NCBI RefSeq assembly: GCF_014635665.1
Contig: NZ_BMDG01000005.1
Span: forward strand, 277,241 to 341,240
DNA length: 64,000 bases
Direction: 5' to 3'
From: Isoptericola cucumis
GTDB taxonomy: Bacteria > Actinomycetota > Actinomycetes > Actinomycetales > Cellulomonadaceae
The position numbers were made by a program, and so were the translations under genes. Below are positions 1 to 8,760 of the stretch, one piece after another; within the stretch, counting starts at the first letter, position 1, and every line of letters begins with the position of its first letter. The notes beneath the pieces are model-generated. The model did no database searches, was not told the origin of the DNA, and saw only the letters and a program-made list of their open reading frames with translations.

Positions 1-2448
1 GACTTCATCAACTGGGCCAAGGAGCAGGGCATCCGCGTCGGTCCGGGCCGCGGCTCCGCGGCGGGCTCGATGGTGTCCTACGTCATGGGCATCACGGAGC
101 TCGACCCGCTCAAGCACGGCCTGATCTTCGAGCGCTTCCTCAACCCGGAGCGCGTCTCCATGCCCGACGTCGACGTGGACTTCGACGAGCGCCGGCGCTC
201 CGAGGTGATCCGGTACGTCACCGACAAGTACGGCGACGACCGGGTCGCGATGATCGTCACCTACGGCTCCATCAAGGCCAAGCAGGCCCTCAAGGACGGC
301 TCCCGCGTCCTGGGCTTCCCCTTTGCCATGGGGGAGAAGCTCACCAAGGCGATGCCGCCGGCCGTGATGGGCAAGGACATCCCGCTGTCCGGCATCTTCG
401 ACCCGAAGCACGAGCGGTACGCGGAGGCCGCCGAGTTCCGCGCGGTGCACGACGCCGACCCCGAGGCGCAGCGCGTCGTGGAGACCGCGCGCGGTATCGA
501 GGGCCTCAAGCGGCAGTGGGGCGTGCACGCCGCCGGCGTCATCATGTCGAGCGACCCGCTGATCGACATCATCCCGATCATGCGCCGCCCGCAGGACGGT
601 GCCGTCATCACGCAGTTCGACTACCCGACGTCCGAGGGCCTCGGCCTCATCAAGATGGACTTCCTCGGGCTGCGCAACCTGACGATCCTCGACGACGCGC
701 TCGAGAACATCGTGATGAACGGCAAGGAGCCCGTCGCGATCGAGACGGTGGAGCTCGACGACAAGGCCACCTACGAGCTGTTGGCCCGCGGCGACACGCT
801 CGGCGTCTTCCAGCTCGACGGCGGCGCGATGCGTTCGCTCCTGCGCCAGATGCGGCCCGACAACTTCGAGGACGTCTCCGCTGTCATCGCCCTGTACCGG
901 CCGGGCCCGATGGGCATGAACTCGCACATCAACTACGCGCTGCGCAAGAACGGGCAGCAGAAGATCGAGCCGATCCACCCCGAGCTCGCGGAGCCGCTGA
1001 GCGAGATCCTCGACGAGACCTACGGCCTCATCGTCTACCAGGAGCAGGTGCAGCGCGCCGCTCAGATCCTCGCGGGCTACTCCCTCGGCCAGGCCGACCT
1101 GCTGCGACGCGCGATGGGCAAGAAGAAGCCGGAGGTCCTCGCGAAGGAGTTCGTGAGCTTCGAGGCCGGCTGCAAGGAGCGCGGCTACTCCGACGCCGCC
1201 ATCAAGGCCGTGTGGGACACCCTCGTCCCGTTCGCCGGGTACGCGTTCAACAAGGCGCACTCCGCCGGGTACGGCGTCGTCTCCTACTGGACGGCGTACC
1301 TCAAGGCGAACTACCCGACCGAGTACATGGCCGGTCTCCTGCAGAGCGTGCGGGACGACAAGGACAAGATGGCGCTCTACCTGGGCGAGTGCCGTCGCAT
1401 GCACATCACCGTGCTGCCGCCGGACGTCAACGACTCCGCGGCGAAGTTCACCGCGGTCGGCCACGACATCCGCTTCGGCCTCACCGCCGTGCGCAACGTC
1501 GGCGCGAACGTCGTCGACGCGATCATCGCGGCGCGCGAGGAGAAGGGGGCCTTCACCTCGTTCACCGACTTCCTCGACAAGGTGCCGGCCGTGGTGTGCA
1601 ACAAGCGCACCATCGAGTCGCTCATCAAGGCCGGGGCGTTCGACTCCCTCGGCCACCCCCGCCGCGCCCTGCTGGTGGTGCACGAGCAGGCCGTCGACTC
1701 GGTCATCTCGGTGAAGCGCGAGGAGGCGAAGGGCCAGTTCGACCTCTTCGCCGACCTGGGGGCGACGGACGAGAAGATGAGCTTCAGCGTCGACGTGCCC
1801 GACCTGCCGGACTGGGACAAGAAGCAGCGGCTGGCCTTCGAGCGCGAGATGCTCGGGCTGTACGTGTCCGACCATCCGCTGTCGGGGCTCGAGCACGTCC
1901 TCGCGCGCGCGGCGGACACCTCGATCGCCACCCTCATGGCCGACGAGGGGCGCGCCGACGGCTCGCAGGTGACGGTCGCGGGCCTGCTGACCAGCGTCCA
2001 GCGCAAGATGAGCAAGAACGGCAACCCGTGGGCGGCGGTGACCGTCGAGGACCTCGAGGGTGCCGTGGAGGTCATGTTCTTCGGCGAGACGTACCTGGCC
2101 TACTCGACGATCCTCGCCGAGGACCAGGTGGTCACGCTGCGCGGTCGGGTGCGCCGCCGCGACGACCAGATGCAGCTGCAGGCGATGGAGGTCTCGCTGC
2201 CGGACACCTCCGCCGTGGCCGACGCGCCGGTGCAGGTGACGGTCCCGCACACACGCTGCGTGGAGCCCGTCATGGTGCGGCTGCGCGAGGTGCTCACCTC
2301 GCACCCGGGCTCGGCCGAGGTGCACGTGAACGTCTCCGAGCCCGGCAAGCGGACCGTCGTGCGGGCCGCGGACACGCTGCGCGTCGAGAAGTCGCCCGCC
2401 CTGTTCGGCGACCTCAAGGCGCTCCTCGGCCCGAGCTGCCTCTCGTGA
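1..2448 (+). CDS. dnaE: DNA polymerase III subunit alpha (3' part)
   Basis: Catalytic subunit of the replicative polymerase (C-family). The frame is open from base 1, so the 5' part (PHP domain and beginning of the palm) lies outside the window; 815 codons are visible. Palm motifs are intact: GPGRGSAAGS near visible residue 18, the PDVDVDF aspartate motif near 55 and the DFLGL aspartate near 220. A helix-hairpin-helix region follows, then an OB-fold near 655-700 (VTVAGLL) and a C-terminal tail. The stop overlaps the GTG start of the Nudix gene. The replicative DnaE1 type is likeliest from length and OB-fold, but a second DnaE copy elsewhere cannot be excluded. Confidence 0.97.
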   Translation, partial: DFINWAKEQGIRVGPGRGSAAGSMVSYVMGITELDPLKHGLIFERFLNPERVSMPDVDVDFDERRRSEVIRYVTDKYGDDRVAMIVTYGSIKAKQALKDGSRVLGFPFAMGEKLTKAMPPAVMGKDIPLSGIFDPKHERYAEAAEFRAVHDADPEAQRVVETARGIEGLKRQWGVHAAGVIMSSDPLIDIIPIMRRPQDGAVITQFDYPTSEGLGLIKMDFLGLRNLTILDDALENIVMNGKEPVAIETVELDDKATYELLARGDTLGVFQLDGGAMRSLLRQMRPDNFEDVSAVIALYRPGPMGMNSHINYALRKNGQQKIEPIHPELAEPLSEILDETYGLIVYQEQVQRAAQILAGYSLGQADLLRRAMGKKKPEVLAKEFVSFEAGCKERGYSDAAIKAVWDTLVPFAGYAFNKAHSAGYGVVSYWTAYLKANYPTEYMAGLLQSVRDDKDKMALYLGECRRMHITVLPPDVNDSAAKFTAVGHDIRFGLTAVRNVGANVVDAIIAAREEKGAFTSFTDFLDKVPAVVCNKRTIESLIKAGAFDSLGHPRRALLVVHEQAVDSVISVKREEAKGQFDLFADLGATDEKMSFSVDVPDLPDWDKKQRLAFEREMLGLYVSDHPLSGLEHVLARAADTSIATLMADEGRADGSQVTVAGLLTSVQRKMSKNGNPWAAVTVEDLEGAVEVMFFGETYLAYSTILAEDQVVTLRGRVRRRDDQMQLQAMEVSLPDTSAVADAPVQVTVPHTRCVEPVMVRLREVLTSHPGSAEVHVNVSEPGKRTVVRAADTLRVEKSPALFGDLKALLGPSCLS

Positions 2449-2972
2449 GCGCCGACGTCCCGCCGGCAGGGCAGGGCCGGGCCTCGTGGGACGACGGCTC
2501 GGCCGACCACCGCTTCCGGGTGGTGCCTGCCGCGTACGTCTACCTGCGGCGGGAGGGCCAGGTGCTGCTGCAGCTGCGCCAGCGCACGGGATACATGGAC
2601 GGGTACTGGGCCGCCGCGGCGGCCGGTCACGTCGAGGCGGGGGAGTCCGTCACGGGGGCCGCGGTCCGCGAGGTCGCGGAGGAGCTCGGCGTCGAGGTCG
2701 ACCCCGCCGACCTCGTGCCGGTGACGACGCTGCACCGCGGGCAGCCGGGCGGCCCGGCGCTCGAGCAGCGGGTCGACTTCTTCTTCACCACGACCCGCTG
2801 GACCGGCGAGCTGCAGATCCTCGAGCCCGAGAAGTCAGCCGATCTGCGGTGGTTCTCCTTCGTCGCGCTGCCCGAGCCGGTGGTGCCGCACGAGCTCGCC
2901 GTCCTGCGCGCCCTGCACGACGCGGGCCGGCATGGCACCCGCGTGCCGCCGGTCATGACCTTCGGGTTCTGA
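2445..2972 (+). CDS. Nudix hydrolase
   Basis: A 175-residue protein of the Nudix pyrophosphohydrolase family, which cleaves nucleoside diphosphates linked to another moiety. The Nudix box G-x5-E-x7-R-E-x2-E-E-x-G is complete (GHVEAGES then REVAEELG) near residues 65-87, so it should be active with Mg2+. The GTG start at 2445 overlaps the dnaE stop in a GTGA arrangement, implying translational coupling. The substrate cannot be read from sequence; an NTP-sanitising or isopentenyl-diphosphate-isomerase-like role are both possible. Confidence 0.85.
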   Translation: MSADVPPAGQGRASWDDGSADHRFRVVPAAYVYLRREGQVLLQLRQRTGYMDGYWAAAAAGHVEAGESVTGAAVREVAEELGVEVDPADLVPVTTLHRGQPGGPALEQRVDFFFTTTRWTGELQILEPEKSADLRWFSFVALPEPVVPHELAVLRALHDAGRHGTRVPPVMTFGF

Positions 2973-3053
2973 CCCTCATGCCCTGAGCGGGCTCCGGACC
3001 GCCTCGCGCCCCCGTCGGCGCCCGCGGCACGGCCTCGCCGGGGCTCGCACGGC

Positions 3054-3059
3054 GTAGGC
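3054..3059 (+). promoter_or_regulatory. -10 element of a leaderless promoter (PPOX gene)
   Basis: TAGGCT ends 8 bases before the GTG start at 3068. No Shine-Dalgarno sequence is visible in the gap, so the mRNA probably begins at the start codon. Confidence 0.5.
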
Positions 3060-3067
3060 TCGCGGCC

Positions 3068-3472
3068 GTGATCCGACTCAACCCCGAGCAGCTGGTCTTC
3101 GTCACCGAGCGGCACCTGGCCACCCTGACCACCCTGCGTGCGGACGGCAGCCCGCACGTCGTGCCGGTGGCGTTCACCTGGGACGTCGACGAGGGCGTGG
3201 CACGGACCACCGCCCGGCGGACGTCGGTCAAGGTCGCGAACGCGCGCCGCACGGCCGCCGACGGCTCGGCGCCCCGGGCGGCGGTGTGCCAGGTCGACGG
3301 CGGGCGGTGGATGACGCTCGAGGGCACCATCGAGGTCAGCGAGGACCCGCAGGAGATCGACGACGCGGTGGCGCGGTACGGGAAGCGCTACCGGCAGCTC
3401 GAGCACGACCCCGACCGGGTGGTGCTGCGCCTGCGGGTCGACCGGGTCATGGCGTCGGCGTACATGGCGTGA
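3068..3472 (+). CDS. PPOX-class / F420-dependent split-barrel protein
   Basis: A 134-residue protein with the pyridoxamine 5'-phosphate-oxidase-like split barrel (LATLTTLRADGSPHVVPVAF at the N-terminus, VARYGKRYRQLEHDPDRVVLRLRVDRV at the C-terminal end). The pattern fits small actinobacterial Rv1155-like proteins that bind F420 or FMN and reduce unknown substrates. Length and order of motifs are complete. It starts at a GTG with a -10 hexamer just upstream and no ribosome-binding site. It is followed by convergent S4 gene across about 100 bp of short repeats. Cofactor assignment is family-level inference. Confidence 0.75.
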   Translation: MIRLNPEQLVFVTERHLATLTTLRADGSPHVVPVAFTWDVDEGVARTTARRTSVKVANARRTAADGSAPRAAVCQVDGGRWMTLEGTIEVSEDPQEIDDAVARYGKRYRQLEHDPDRVVLRLRVDRVMASAYMA

Positions 3473-3500
3473 CCCGCCGCCTGATCCGGCTGCGTGGCCC

Positions 3501-3536
3501 GGCCGCCTGACCGGCCGTCTGACCGGCCGTCTGACC
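3501..3536 (+). repeat. Three tandem 12-bp repeats
   Basis: The unit GGCCGTCTGACC occurs twice perfectly (3513-3536) after one copy with a single change (3501-3512). It sits between the convergent PPOX and S4 genes and is non-coding. No function can be read from it. Confidence 0.8.
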
Positions 3537-3573
3537 CGCTGGCGGGGCCTGTCGCCGACCGGCGAAGCGCCCG

Positions 3574-3801
3574 TCAGGCGACGACGGCCGCCTCGTCGCC
3601 GTCGGGCAGGGACACGGTGACGTGGTCGCCGCGCACGAGCTGGCGGCCGCGCCGGGTCTCGGTCTCGCCGTTCACCGCGACCTCGCCGTCGGCGACGAGG
3701 TCCCGGGCGTGGGTGCCCGACTCGGCCAGGCCGGCGAGCTTGAGGAACTGCCCCAGGCGGATGATGTCGTCGCTGATGGGGACCTCGGTCGGGGAGCTCA
3801 T
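3574..3801 (-). CDS. RNA-binding S4 domain protein
   Basis: A 75-residue protein that is essentially one S4 RNA-binding domain (IRLGQFLKLAGLAESGTHARDLVADG, then the VAVNGE turn and a basic RRGRQL segment). Members of this small YbcJ/YaaA-like family bind structured RNA. I chose the ATG at 3801 over the GTG at 3816 because a GACAAT hexamer on the minus strand (3809-3814) ends 7 bases before the ATG, fitting a leaderless start. It is transcribed divergently from hisD, with about 110 bp between starts. Confidence 0.8.
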   Translation of the reverse strand: MSSPTEVPISDDIIRLGQFLKLAGLAESGTHARDLVADGEVAVNGETETRRGRQLVRGDHVTVSLPDGDEAAVVA

Positions 3802-3808
3802 GGGCACC

Positions 3809-3814
3809 ATTGTC
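3809..3814 (-). promoter_or_regulatory. -10 element for the S4 gene
   Basis: On the minus strand GACAAT lies 7 bases before the ATG at 3801, and no ribosome-binding site is visible. This arrangement decides the start. Confidence 0.4.
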
Positions 3815-3899
3815 ACCGACCGGTGGCGGTGCGCGCCCGTCCGTCGGGGAGCCCGCGTCCGGCAGCCGGAGCCCCGGACGTCGCCGCGGCGCGGCGGCC

Positions 3900-3905
3900 T
3901 AGACT
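3900..3905 (+). promoter_or_regulatory. -10 element of leaderless hisD promoter
   Basis: TAGACT is followed by six bases (GGCGGG) and then the GTG start of hisD. The same layout and nearly the same bases recur before hisC at 19572-19586. Confidence 0.6.
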
Positions 3906-3911
3906 GGCGGG

Positions 3912-5237
3912 GTGATCCGACGCATCGACCTTCGCGGGCGCCAGCTGTCCCGCGCCGAGCTGCTCGGGGTGCTGCCGCGCCCCGAGGTCGGGGTGGACCA
4001 GGCCCTGAGCACCGTCACCCCGATCCTCGCCGACGTCCGCGCCCGGGGTGCCGCCGCGCTGCGCGACCTCGCGGAGCGCCTGGACGGCGTGCGCCCGGAG
4101 CATCTGCGCGTCCCCGCGGCCGCGCTCACCGAGGCGCTCGACGGGCTCGACCCCGCGGTCCGCGCCGGCCTGGAGGAGGCGATCCGCCGCGTCCGCACCG
4201 TGCACGCGGCGCAGGCCCCGGCCGGGCACTCGACCACGCTGGCCGAGGGTGCGGTGGTGCGCCAGCGGTGGATCCCGGTGCAGCGGGTGGGCCTGTACGT
4301 GCCCGGCGGCAGGGCCGTCTACCCGTCGTCGGTGATCATGAACGTCGTGGCGGCCCAGGAGGCCGGCGTGCCGGGCCTCGCCGTGGCGTCGCCCCCGCAG
4401 AAGGACTCCGGCGGCCTGCCGCACCCCACGATCCTCGCGGCCTGCGCGCTGCTGGGCGTGGACGAGGTGTACGGCGTGGGCGGCGCCCAGGCCGTGGCGA
4501 TGTTCGCCTACGGCGCGCAGGGCTCCGAGCCGCAGGACGGGGCGGTGCTCTGCGAGCCGGTCGACGTCGTGACGGGTCCGGGGAACGTCTACGTGGCGGC
4601 CGCCAAGCGCCTGGTGCACGGCGTCGTCGGCATCGACGCGGAGGCCGGGCCCACCGAGATCGCCGTGCTCGCCGACGACACCGCCGACCCCGGTCACGTG
4701 GCCCTCGACCTCATCAGCCAGGCGGAGCACGACCCGATGGCGGCCTCGGTGCTGGTGACCCCGTCGGTGGAGCTGGCGGGTGCCGTCGAGGCCCGGCTCA
4801 GCGACTTCGTGGGCTCGACCAAGCACTCCGAGCGTGTCAGCCAGGCCCTCGGCGGCCCGCAGTCCGCGGTGGTGCTCGTGGACGACCTCGACCACGGCCT
4901 CGCGGTGGTCGACGCGTACGGCGCGGAGCACCTGGAGATCCAGGCGCGGGGCGCGGCCGAGCTCGCCGAGCGGGTGCGGTCGGCCGGCGCGATCTTCGTG
5001 GGCCCCTGGGCGCCGGTGTCCCTGGGGGACTACATGGCGGGGTCCAACCACGTCCTGCCCACCGGCGGGTCCGCGCACTTCTCGAGCGGGCTCGGCGTGC
5101 ACGCCTTCCTGCGGTCCGTGCAGGTGGTGGAGTACACCCGCGACGCGCTCGAGGTCGTCGCCGACCGGATCGTCGCGGTGGCTCAGGACGAGGACCTTCC
5201 GGCGCACGGCGAGGCCGTGCGCGGCCGGTTCCGGTAG
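3912..5237 (+). CDS. hisD: Histidinol dehydrogenase
   Basis: Catalyses the last two steps of histidine biosynthesis, L-histidinol to L-histidine with 2 NAD+, as a Zn2+ enzyme in the cytosol. The 441-residue length is normal. Family motifs are complete: [16 protein letters not shown] near 130, the [11 protein letters not shown] nucleotide loop near 223, [19 protein letters not shown] and [12 protein letters not shown]. The GTG start at 3912 has no Shine-Dalgarno but a TAGACT -10 six bases upstream. Unlike the common hisD-hisC-hisB order, hisC begins 14.3 kb downstream. Confidence 0.97.
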   Translation: MIRRIDLRGRQLSRAELLGVLPRPEVGVDQALSTVTPILADVRARGAAALRDLAERLDGVRPEHLRVPAAALTEALDGLDPAVRAGLEEAIRRVRTVHAAQAPAGHSTTLAEGAVVRQRWIPVQRVGLYVPGGRAVYPSSVIMNVVAAQEAGVPGLAVASPPQKDSGGLPHPTILAACALLGVDEVYGVGGAQAVAMFAYGAQGSEPQDGAVLCEPVDVVTGPGNVYVAAAKRLVHGVVGIDAEAGPTEIAVLADDTADPGHVALDLISQAEHDPMAASVLVTPSVELAGAVEARLSDFVGSTKHSERVSQALGGPQSAVVLVDDLDHGLAVVDAYGAEHLEIQARGAAELAERVRSAGAIFVGPWAPVSLGDYMAGSNHVLPTGGSAHFSSGLGVHAFLRSVQVVEYTRDALEVVADRIVAVAQDEDLPAHGEAVRGRFR

Positions 5238-5281
5238 GCGCGGCCGTCTCGACGACGGGTCTCGCCGAGTGCCATCGGCAC

Positions 5282-5287
5282 GATAAT
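5282..5287 (+). promoter_or_regulatory. Candidate -10 before the SNF2 gene
   Basis: GATAAT sits inside a short inverted repeat (GGCAC, nine bases, GTGCC) about 60 bp upstream of the ATG at 5350. No convincing -35 is visible. It could be a promoter with an overlapping operator. Confidence 0.35.
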
Positions 5288-5349
5288 AGTGTGCCAAGCG
5301 GCGAGAGGTCCGGGCGGGTGCTGTCCGTGGCCCGTGCGAGCATGGGCCC

Positions 5350-8300
5350 ATGCCCGCCTCGCCCCCGCGCCTCGACCCGCTCGCGGTGGGCGACGTCGTC
5401 GGGAGCGCGGCCTTCCGGCGTGCCCAGGGCTACGTCCTCGGCGGCATGGTCCGCTCGTGGCGGTGGGACCCTGACGGCCTGGTCCTGTCCGCGCAGGTCG
5501 CGGGGACCGGCCGGCTGCCGTACTCGTGCCGCATCTGGCTGACGATCGGTGAGGCGGGCCGGTACGAGTTCGACACGTCGACCTGCACCTGCCCGGTCCG
5601 CGCCGACTGCAAGCACGTTGCCGCGGTGCTCCTGCACGTCGGTTCGCAGGACGACGAGGGAGCTGAGGGCGGTCCGCGTTCGCACCCGGGAGGCGGCCCC
5701 TCCGAGGCCGAGGGGTGGCGTGGCCGGCTCGCGCCCGTGACCCGTGGAGTGCCCGACGGGAGCCGCGGGAGCTCGGGCGGCGTCCTGCCCGTCGCGCTGA
5801 GGTTCCGGCTCGACGGCGCGCTCGGTGACCAATCGCCCGGGCTCTCGGTGCGCCCCGTGGTGCCGGCGAGGAACGGGGGCTGGAAGGTCGCGCCCGAGGC
5901 CAGCTGGGAGGCCCTCGCGACCGGGCTCTACGCGTTCGCGGACGTGCGCGCCACGCCCGCGCCCGACGTCCGCCGGTGGTTCGCGGACCTCGGGGCGGCC
6001 CTGGCCGGCTCGGGCGGAGGCTACGGCCGGGGCCGCCAGGTGTGGCGCGCCCTCGGCGCCGGCGGTCGCGGCGTGTGGTCGCTGCTGGCCGAGGCCGGCG
6101 AGCTGGGGGTGCCGCTCGTGGGTCACGGTCCGCGGGACGAGGTGCTCCTGGCACGTTCTGCAGAGCCCCGGCTCGACGTGGGTGCGTCGGGTGACGGCGT
6201 CCGGCTGACTCCCGTCGTCACGTTCGGCGGGCCAGACCACGACGCCACCGACACCACCCCGGCCGACCGGGTCGGCGCCGTCGGCGACAGCGGCCTGTAC
6301 GCCGTGCGGACGGGGGAGCGGCGCACGGTGCTGTACCTGGGGCCGGCGCCGAGACGGCTGGGCGACGGGATCCGCGACCTGGTGGCCCTGGGCCCGGTGG
6401 ACGTGCCGGCGACGGACGTCGGCGAGCTGTTCGTCGAGCACCTGCCGGCGCTGCGTGCCGTGACGCGGGTCGTGTCCGACGGCACCGTCGAGCTGCCCGA
6501 GGTGCCGCGCCCGGTCCTGGTCGCGACCGCCGGCTTCGCCGCCCCCGACGACGCCACGCTGGCCTGGTCGTTCGAGTACCCGCGCCCCGGCGGCGGCGAG
6601 GCACGAGTCGTCGCGATCGAGGGAGCGGCGAGCGACCTGCTGCGTGACGAGCGTGCCGAGGCCGAGATCCGCGCGAAGGCGCAGGCCGCCGTGCGCGGGG
6701 TGCCCGGGTTCGAGCGCTTCGAGCTCGGTGCGTCCGGCCGGTACACCGGGCTGGACGCGCTCGACCTGGCTCACGCGGTGCTGCCTGCGCTCGCCGCCAC
6801 CGGCGACGTCCGGGTCGACGCGGACGACGTGCCCGACTACCTGCACCTCGACGCCGCGCCTCGCGTCGTGGTCTCCGGCGCGCCGTCGGGGGACTCCGAC
6901 TGGCTCGACCTCGGGATCACCGTGACGGTCGCGGGCAAGGAGCTGCCGTTCACCCGCCTGTTCACCGCCCTGGCCCGCGGCGACCGGCGTCTCCTGCTCG
7001 TCGACGGGTCCTGGCTGCGGCTGGACCAGCCGGTGCTGGGCCGTCTGCGGGAACTCATCACCGAGGCCACCGCACTGAGCGACCGGCCCGGGCGGCCGCG
7101 GGTGAGCACCTACGACGCGCCGCTGTGGAGCGAGCTCGAGGACGTCGCCGACGTCGTCGAGGTGTCCGACGACTGGCGGCGCGCCGCGGCCGCGCTGACG
7201 TCGCTCGCGTCCGGCGAGGACCTGCCCGCCGCGCCGGCCGTGCCGACCGGGGTGCGCGCGACGCTGCGCGACTACCAGGTGCGGGCGTTCGAGTGGCTCG
7301 CCTTCCTGTGGCAGCACGGGCTCGGGGGGATCCTCGCCGACGACATGGGGCTCGGCAAGACGCTCGAGACGCTGACGTTTCTCGCGCACGCACGTGCCAC
7401 GGCGCCGGACGCCGCGCCGTTCGTGGTGGTCGCGCCCGCCTCGGTGGTCGCGGGCTGGGTGGACGAGGCCCGCCGGTTCACGCCCGGGCTGCGGGTCGTG
7501 GCGATGCCGGCCACCGCGCGCACCCTCGGCACGAGCGTCGCCGACCTGGCCGGCGACGCGGACGTGCTCGTCGTGTCGTACGCCGTCTTCCGGCTCGACT
7601 TCGACGCGTTCGACGCCCTCGAGTGGAGCGGGCTGGTGCTCGACGAGGCGCAGACCGCGAAGAACCCGCGCACCCGCGCCAACGAGACGGCGCGGGCCCT
7701 GGACGCCCCGTTCAAGCTGGCGATCACCGGGACCCCGCTGGAGAACAACCTCATGGAGCTGTGGGCGATGCTCGCGGTCGTGGCCCCGGGACTGTACCCG
7801 TCGATGCACCGGTTCCGCGCCGAGACGGCACGGCTGGTGGACGCCGCGGGCAAGGACGACGACCCGCAGGTGGTCGCCGCGGGGAACCGCGCGCTCGGGC
7901 GCCTGAGGCGACGCATCCGCACGCTCATGCTGCGCCGCACCAAGGAACAGGTCGCCCCGGAGCTCCCCGAGCGCCAGGAGCGAACGATGCACGTGCCGCT
8001 CACCCCCGACCACCGCTGCGTCTACGACACGCACCTGCAGCGGGAGCGCCAGCGCCTGCTCGGCCTGCTCGAGGACTTCGACGCCAACCGCGTCGCGGTC
8101 TTCCGGTCACTGACCGTCCTGCGACGTCTCGCGCTGGACGCGTCGCTGGTCGACGAGGGGTACACGGACGTGGGGTCCGCCAAGCTCGACGTGCTGATGA
8201 GCCAGCTCACCGAGATCGCCGCCGAGGGGCACCGGGCCCTGGTCTTCTCGCAGTTCACGTCGTTCCTCGCGCTCGTCCGTGCGCGCTGTGCGGCCGAAGG

Positions 8301-8685
8301 CCTGGAGGCGGTGTACCTCGACGGATCGACCCGACGCCGGGCCGACGTGATCCGGTCGTTCAAGGAGGGCGACGCGCCCGTCTTCCTGGTCAGCCTGAAG
8401 GCCGGGGGAGTCGGGCTCAACCTCACGGAGGCCGACTACGTCTACCTGCTCGACCCGTGGTGGAACCCCGCCGCGGAGGCGCAGGCCATCGACCGCACCC
8501 ACCGCATCGGCCAGACCCGGTCGGTCGTCGTCACGCGCCTCGTCGCCGCCGACACCATCGAGGAGAAGGTCATGGCGCTCGCGCGACGCAAGGCGCGCCT
8601 GTTCGACGCGGTCATGGACGACGCCGCCGGCACGTTCGCGCGCACGCTCGGTGCCGACGACGTCCGCGGACTGCTGGAGTCCTGA
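5350..8685 (+). CDS. SWIM zinc-finger SNF2-family helicase
   Basis: An 1111-residue Swi2/Snf2 superfamily-2 ATPase. A SWIM zinc-binding motif (C-x-C, then C-x-H in CTCPVRADCKHVAA) lies near residues 78-92. A long middle region of about 500 residues has no motif I recognise. The SNF2 ATPase follows with Walker A DDMGLGKT near 663, the DEAQ box near 762, helicase motif LVFSQFTSFL near 963 and HRIGQT near 1050, all intact. Related bacterial proteins are thought to remodel DNA- or RNA-polymerase-bound complexes, but the precise job is unknown. It faces the convergent oppA gene across a 42-bp perfect palindrome. Confidence 0.9.
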   Translation: MPASPPRLDPLAVGDVVGSAAFRRAQGYVLGGMVRSWRWDPDGLVLSAQVAGTGRLPYSCRIWLTIGEAGRYEFDTSTCTCPVRADCKHVAAVLLHVGSQDDEGAEGGPRSHPGGGPSEAEGWRGRLAPVTRGVPDGSRGSSGGVLPVALRFRLDGALGDQSPGLSVRPVVPARNGGWKVAPEASWEALATGLYAFADVRATPAPDVRRWFADLGAALAGSGGGYGRGRQVWRALGAGGRGVWSLLAEAGELGVPLVGHGPRDEVLLARSAEPRLDVGASGDGVRLTPVVTFGGPDHDATDTTPADRVGAVGDSGLYAVRTGERRTVLYLGPAPRRLGDGIRDLVALGPVDVPATDVGELFVEHLPALRAVTRVVSDGTVELPEVPRPVLVATAGFAAPDDATLAWSFEYPRPGGGEARVVAIEGAASDLLRDERAEAEIRAKAQAAVRGVPGFERFELGASGRYTGLDALDLAHAVLPALAATGDVRVDADDVPDYLHLDAAPRVVVSGAPSGDSDWLDLGITVTVAGKELPFTRLFTALARGDRRLLLVDGSWLRLDQPVLGRLRELITEATALSDRPGRPRVSTYDAPLWSELEDVADVVEVSDDWRRAAAALTSLASGEDLPAAPAVPTGVRATLRDYQVRAFEWLAFLWQHGLGGILADDMGLGKTLETLTFLAHARATAPDAAPFVVVAPASVVAGWVDEARRFTPGLRVVAMPATARTLGTSVADLAGDADVLVVSYAVFRLDFDAFDALEWSGLVLDEAQTAKNPRTRANETARALDAPFKLAITGTPLENNLMELWAMLAVVAPGLYPSMHRFRAETARLVDAAGKDDDPQVVAAGNRALGRLRRRIRTLMLRRTKEQVAPELPERQERTMHVPLTPDHRCVYDTHLQRERQRLLGLLEDFDANRVAVFRSLTVLRRLALDASLVDEGYTDVGSAKLDVLMSQLTEIAAEGHRALVFSQFTSFLALVRARCAAEGLEAVYLDGSTRRRADVIRSFKEGDAPVFLVSLKAGGVGLNLTEADYVYLLDPWWNPAAEAQAIDRTHRIGQTRSVVVTRLVAADTIEEKVMALARRKARLFDAVMDDAAGTFARTLGADDVRGLLES

Positions 8686-8693
8686 CGGCGGAA

Positions 8694-8735
8694 CGGCTGC
8701 GGGGCCGGTGGTCGCGACCACCGGCCCCGCAGCCG
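8694..8735. terminator. Bidirectional terminator palindrome
   Basis: A perfect palindrome with 21-bp arms and no spacer sits between the SNF2 gene stop (8685) and the oppA stop (8761) of the opposite strand. It would form a very stable hairpin in either transcript. There is no U-tract, as is common in GC-rich actinobacteria. Confidence 0.75.
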
Positions 8736-8760
8736 CTCGGGCGACGCCCTCAGCCGGGTG

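Noticed and set aside
4837..8034. 1065-codon minus-strand frame across hisD and the SNF2 gene
   Set aside because: His/Arg/Gly-rich translation with no motif, antisense to well-supported genes.
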